From NCBI GenBank assembly GCA_038025085.1, contig CM076147.1, positions 10,078,001 through 10,142,000 of the forward strand: 64,000 nt of DNA, written 5' to 3'. The notes beneath the pieces were generated by a model. It searched no databases. It saw only the letters and a list, made by a program, of their open reading frames with translations, and was not told where the DNA came from. Source of the DNA: Tetragonia tetragonoides. Taxonomy: Eukaryota > Streptophyta > Magnoliopsida > Caryophyllales > Aizoaceae. Positions within the stretch are counted from its first letter, which is position 1; each line of letters opens with the position of its first letter. Of the stretch, positions 59,001 to 64,000 are shown one piece after another. Both the position numbers and the translations under genes were made by a program.

Positions 59001-59945
59001 CGACATCTGGCGTTTGATGTACTAAGACTACTAGTACCACTGTCCTTAAACTGAAGCACACAAGCTAGAAAAGGAACAAACAACAACAAGGCCTTCAAAC
59101 CGTATCCAAATCTGATGTGGATACACGCCAGATATGATTCATATTGAAAGCAACCCTTTTGTCCTCACTAGTCATTGCACACGAAAAATCTCACCAGCTT
59201 TCAACTTTAGCTACATCTCTTCACTGATTCTTTTATAAATTTTAAGGAAATTATATCCAAGTTACCAACTTTAGCCGCCATTTATCCTTTTTATCTCATC
59301 TCTTACTTTTTTTTTGAGCCTCTAAAAATATCTGAGTCGTTTTGCTTATTGTCTTGATCCACAGAAGAAAAGGGCACCCAAAAACTGGTACGTTTATGTA
59401 TGACCCAGTTCAATTACTCAATGATTGTGGGGTTATTTTTGATCTTATTTAAGCTGTCGCTGTTATTCTTCGTGTAATCTGATCTGGGATTTTTCGGATT
59501 TTATATATTTTTGATACAATTTGGTCAATTTTGATTATAGATATTTTTGATGTCACTGGATAAGAATGTGGTGTATGATTGATGTCAATTTGCTAAACTG
59601 ATTTTGATTTTCTGTGCTGTATGTGGGGTTTCTATGCTATGTCTTCTAGTGGTGGTGATATAGATTAAAGAAACTGCTAGTACTTTCTGGGCTCTTCATA
59701 ATTTTGTGATCTTTATTCTAATTTCTGCTGTAAAAAAAAAATCCTCAAAAGCATATATATAACCTGTCTGCTTTTTACAACTGGATGATCTGGGGTGCTT
59801 TGCCTATTGCTTTGGAGTGAAAAGAAGTATTCTTCCTCTCATTTGGTTGGCTATACTTTGTTTCATTTTCTGTTTCATGTTTGATTGATACCTTGTTTCT
59901 TGTTGTTTAGGTAACTAGTGAGTTATACAGTAAGGCTAGTTCCTG
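59001..59945 (+). promoter_or_regulatory. Upstream region and 5' UTR of the BTB gene
   Basis: A likely 5' UTR exon ends at a CTG|GTACGT donor (59387/59388). A TTGTTTAG acceptor at 59910 opens the exon that carries the ATG at 59946, giving a 523-bp leader intron. The transcription start was not located; it should lie within a few hundred bases of the LINE debris ending near 59000. Confidence 0.5.
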
Positions 59946-62900
59946 ATGGAAAAAATGATTGAGAAGCAAAAGAAGTTCCTGACTGTGGCTCCCTTTGAGT
60001 GTGCTTGGCAAAAGGAGCTAAAATTCAAAGAAGCTGGCCGAGGTTGTGTTGCTTTCGAAGCTTCTGCCCGCAACGACGTGACAGTGGTGTTCCGAGAGCA
60101 GGTAGGTAGCCAGCACTATCATTACAAGACTGATAGTAGTCCCCATTACACCATAATCTTAGGAAGTCATAGGAATAGGAGATTGAAAATCGAGGTGAAT
60201 GGTAAATCTGTGGTTGATGTGGAAGGGGTTGGTCTTTGTTCTTCAGCAGCTTTTGAAAGCTATTGGATAAGTGTATATGATGGGTTGATTGGCATTGGAA
60301 AGGGAAGGTACCCATTTCAAAATGTTGTATTCCAATGGCTTGATTCGAACCCAAATCGTGATGTTCAATATGTTGGGCTAAGCAGCTGGGATAAGCATGT
60401 TGGGTATAGGAATGTGAATGTATACCCCCTGACACAGAATCATATATCCTTATGGAAGCAGCTAGATTCTCGAGCATATGATGAAGAAGAGAACGATGAG
60501 GGTGCTGAGGAGCCTATGACTGAGAAGTGGGGATTGGGTAATTTTCTCGAGAGCTGGGAACTTTCGGATGTGCTTTTCATTATAGGGATGGAGAAAAAGC
60601 CTGTTCCAGCTCACAAGGTCATCTTGGCAGCAGCTGGTAACTTTCAGTTTGGTCAGCACGACGATATCATCCAGCTTCCAGAAGTTTGTTATCTGACCTT
60701 TCATGCGTTTCTCCAGTATATCTATACTGGCAAGACCCGGGTATGCTTCAGCCCTCTTCCAGAATTTTCATTTTAGACATCTTTTACGTTCTTAGTTTGT
60801 TTAACATTTTCTCTACATTTATAGTGTTCTCCTTAAAGCTCGTCTGTGGTGCATGAGGGAAGAAATGTGCACCTCAGAGTTTAGCTTGATGAGGTCTTCC
60901 AACTGTTATGTGTTCTAAACACTTTCATCCTATGTTCTTGCAGTTGGCAAGAAGTTATGTTTAAAATGTTTTGGCTTGAAAGATTTCTACTGTTTACCAA
61001 TAAAATACTTGGAACAACCATTGTATGTACCAAATTATCTGCATCACAGGAAACCTGTCATCAGCACTCACTCAGATTGATGCATCCATTTGTGATACAC
61101 TCTTTTGATCACAAAGTTAACTTTGCATTGTCAGTAGACTTGAGATGGGTGCATGCTATTTTACTTGGCAGCCTTTATTTGATTCTTTTTCCTTTATTTT
61201 TAATTTTTTTTTTTTCTATTTTCCATTCCTTAATTTTTTTTGTTTTTGTTTTTTTTTGTAATTGATGTAGATTACTGAGTCACATCTTGGTGCTTTGAGG
61301 AACCTAAGCTTACAATTTGAGGCTATGTCATTGGTGAAGCAATGCGAGGAAAGTATCGAACGATTCAAAATGAACAAAAGATTATTTGATTCAGGCAAAA
61401 ATGTGGAGATATGCTATCTAAATTGTCAATCTCTTGGTTCCACGGTGTTCCCATATGGACTCGCTATCAATTTGCGTAAGCTTAAACAGTTCTATTCAGC
61501 TGGGGACTACAGTGATGTGGATGTTTATGTTGAGGCTTATGGTCTTGTTGCTCGCTCCCATAAGATTGTTATCAGTTTATGGAGTGTTCCATTTATGAAG
61601 GTTAGTGAAAGTTTGATTATTTCTTTTTGTTTGACTTAGTAATGAGTGTCATGGTTTGGACGAGGATTTCATCGTTTTGAGCCACATAAGAAACTCCTAC
61701 TAGAAGAGATTCAGTGGCCGTCATGTATTTCTTATTTGTATTGCTTTACCAAAAACGTTTCAGTGTCATGTGGCCAGGTTTAAAACTTCTTAGTTTAGTC
61801 TGTACAGAAGTGATGTGTACAAAGCTAGAGGAAGTAGAGTGGAAAACGATATCCTTACAATTAAGTTCTTTGGAGTCCAATGGAAAACGAGAAAGGACAT
61901 AGTGCAAAATGTGTCCTTTCCCTAGATACTAATCCATGTTTTTTTGGTTAGCATGGTTAACAACCTAACATATCATGATATAAAGCTTAGGAGCTTCTTA
62001 GAATTTCGGATTTGTCTATATTGGCTATGAGGTCAAGTATGAGTCATAACACGAAATGATGTTTCCAACAGAGGTCCCTATAATGACTTTCATTGTGGTA
62101 ACTGAACACTTTTAAGTCAGAATTTCATGCTTGTTTCAGCTGCCATCTGTCATTTGTCAACTGTTATGAGTGCTGCTGTTCATCTAATATTAAGGTGATA
62201 ACCGAGATTCTGTGATGAAAATTTCCTGTGGGGATCAAATGGCCGATTGTATTTGCTTGTCCCTTCCTATTTTCTTTCCCATTTTTCTCCTTGTGATCAT
62301 ATGAGCTGGAGTGATGTAAAAATCTGCTGCCACAGTGACCCATCTCATTTCATTAAAAGCAGAACATAATTCTTAGTCATAACTTCTCTCTAAAGTTGCT
62401 TGGATGGGGGTGGATTGTTGTCTGCTTTGTTTTAGTACTAAGTTTTATCTGGTATTCTTCAACCAATGAGAATCCTATTGCCCCTCCCTGTCTGCAATCA
62501 ACCTAAGTAGAGACTATTAGATGGACTATCTTTAGATTCTTGATTTCAGTCTCACTAAATTGTATAAGAACTTAAATTCTGTTGGCAGATGTTCACAAAT
62601 GGAATGAGTGAGAGTGCTTCCAATCAAGTTCTTTTGAGGATGGTATACCCAGAGGCATTTAAAGCAATGCTCGAGTACATGTATACTGGGGAAATTAACA
62701 TGGAAGATATCAAGGACAATGAAGCATTGTTACTCCATCTTCTTCTGTTGGCTGACCAATTTTGTGTCTCACTTCTCCAACAAGAATGCTGCAAGATATT
62801 GCTAGAATGCCTCTCTGAGGTACTTCCTAAATCTTTATTATTGCACTCGTTTGTATTTATGGTTCTTTTATAGCTGTTTTTCCATATAATTATAAAGTGT

Positions 62901-64000
62901 TGTTGCATGACCTGGACCTACAAGAGCGGAGAAGTGACATGCATCCTCGGCTTCTGAAAAAATGTGAAGAGATGATCTTATAAAAATGAATTATTAGATA
63001 TTAATACGTCTATCTACATATTAAATGCAGGGATGGCGTCTTCTAATGGAAGCAGGTCATACAACAAGCATTTTTCTAATATCTCAAGTTTAATGGACGG
63101 AGAACCAGAGTTTTTTCCAAAGTAGGTTGTTGCGAGTGAAGCTAACTCTTAAAATTTGTTGCAGGATTCAGTGTCTCAAGTACTTCAAGTCATTTCATCA
63201 ATTTCATCATGTAAAGTTATCGAAGAGTCGTGCAAGAGGAAATTTTCAATGCAGTTTGATTATTGTACCACTGCAAGCATGGACTTTACCTTGTTAGATG
63301 AGGCAACATTTAGGAGCATTCTTCAGGTGGGTTCTTATTCTTCAAATCAGCCGGTGATCTGACTGTAGATTTTGAGATTGGGGTCACCTACTAGTCTACT
63401 ACATATGTCTATATTCCCTTATTACTCAACCAGGGTTTCAGTTGAATGGTTGATGTAGACTCCTAGAGGCTAGATGAGAAAGGTCATGAAGGGACAAAAT
63501 TTTATAAATTAGGTAAAGATGGGACAAATGTGAAATATCTTTGTTGTCATGAGTGGTGAATAACCCCCTTCCCCTGGCCCTAGCGATGTCCCCATTGGCG
63601 AGTTACTCGGCTGTCTTTCCTACAGACTACAGTGGTTCTATCGTAGAGTGTTTTAATTCTTGCTGTAAATGTCTCACAGACAGTGCTGAAATTGTAACTT
63701 GCTGCTGCATATTTAATGACCTCCCTGGCTTCTCAATGATTTGGATGGATGCTTCCGTTTTTCCTCAAATACATCGCATGAAGAAGTGGATAGGTTGTCT
63801 TCAAGATTTTAGCCATTTACTGTAATAGGGCAATGCAATTTTTGCAGCATCCGGATCTGACAGTAACATCTGAAGAGAGGGTTCTCAATGCAATTTTGTT
63901 ATGGAGTATGCAAGCAAAGGAGTTGTATGGATGGGATGCTGTGAATGAGCTTTTGAGACATTCTACAGCTCCAGAAGCCTTTTTCAGCGCTAGGCTTGAA
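59946..64000 (+). CDS. BTB/POZ and BACK domain protein (At2g30600-like), 5' part
   Basis: Five exons are visible: 59946-60740, 61271-61600, 62589-62819, 63165-63326, and 63848 to the window end; all junctions are phase 0 with GT-AG borders. The N-terminal 185 residues (MEKMIEKQKKFLTVAPFECA, then FREQVGSQHYHYKTD and WISVYDGLIGIGKG) form the farnesoic-acid-O-methyltransferase-like fold found in this family. A first BTB/POZ domain (SDVLFIIGMEKKPVPAHKVI) and a second (YSDVDVYVEAYGLVARSHKI to MFTNGMSE, MLEYMYTGEINMED) follow, then a BACK domain (SISSCKVIEESCKRKFSMQF). Relatives are about 800 residues and end in a discoidin-like domain, which lies beyond this window. BTB proteins often act as substrate adaptors for CUL3 ligases. 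No lesion is seen. Confidence 0.93.

Noticed and set aside
60025..60477. 150-codon minus-strand open frame
   Set aside because: Antisense shadow of exon 1 of the BTB gene.

Overview
This is a plant nuclear window, almost certainly from a eudicot. Genes are split by GT-AG introns into typical plant families: a nodulin-like MFS transporter, a PUB15-type U-box/ARM E3 ligase, a B2 mitotic cyclin, a short-chain dehydrogenase, and a BTB/BACK protein. The DNA between them is AT-rich and full of plant transposon classes: Sirevirus/Copia, L1-type LINE, tRNA-derived SINE, MULE, hAT, Tourist and Stowaway MITEs. Nothing prokaryotic is present. Species cannot be fixed from the sequence alone.

Layout. 0-4.9 kb: no convincing gene; several MITEs, three with clear hAT-style 8-bp target-site duplications (TSDs) or near copies. 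4.9-16.2 kb: a decayed minus-strand L1-like LINE split by a 7.0-kb Sirevirus-type Copia element (LTRs 6400-7613 and 12190-13407, TSD ACCTC) that keeps a broken gag and has lost almost all of pol. 16.2-17.7 kb: a Tourist-like inverted-repeat element carrying a roughly 290-bp GAT/AAT microsatellite, then a GACCCG-rich hAT MITE. 18.3-21.5 kb: intact three-exon MFS gene. 22.0-24.1 kb: an LTR element with 0.93-kb LTRs and only 210 bp between them. 25.4-28.6 kb: minus-strand PUB15-like gene, complete except for a one-base frameshift. 30.7-31.7 kb: a solo LTR with a MITE inside. 32.8-36.8 kb: intact 11-exon CYCB2 gene with three MSA (mitosis-specific activator) motifs in its promoter. 40.2-41.3 kb: a Pack-MULE carrying two exons and intron sequence of a pyridoxal-phosphate homeostasis protein (YggS/PROSC) gene. 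43.2-57.3 kb: a tandem duplication of a short-chain dehydrogenase (SDR) locus. Both copies are pseudogenes; the copies are separated by a 6.2-kb LTR element with no coding capacity, and the second copy is broken up by LINE, SINE and MITE insertions. 57.3-59.0 kb: more LINE debris. 59.9-64.0 kb: the 5' part of a BTB/BACK gene that runs off the window.

The host genes do not form a pathway: membrane transport, ubiquitin ligation, mitotic control and a BTB adaptor are unrelated neighbours. What links the region is transposon nesting, and several insertions are dated relative to one another by TSDs and interrupted reading frames. The strongest discovery candidates are the Pack-MULE with captured PLP-homeostasis exons and G-box-bearing terminal repeats, the two protein-less LTR retrotransposon designs, and the pol-less Sirevirus derivative. 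Exon coordinates come from splice-site and homology reasoning by eye, with no alignment run; family comparisons are from memory.
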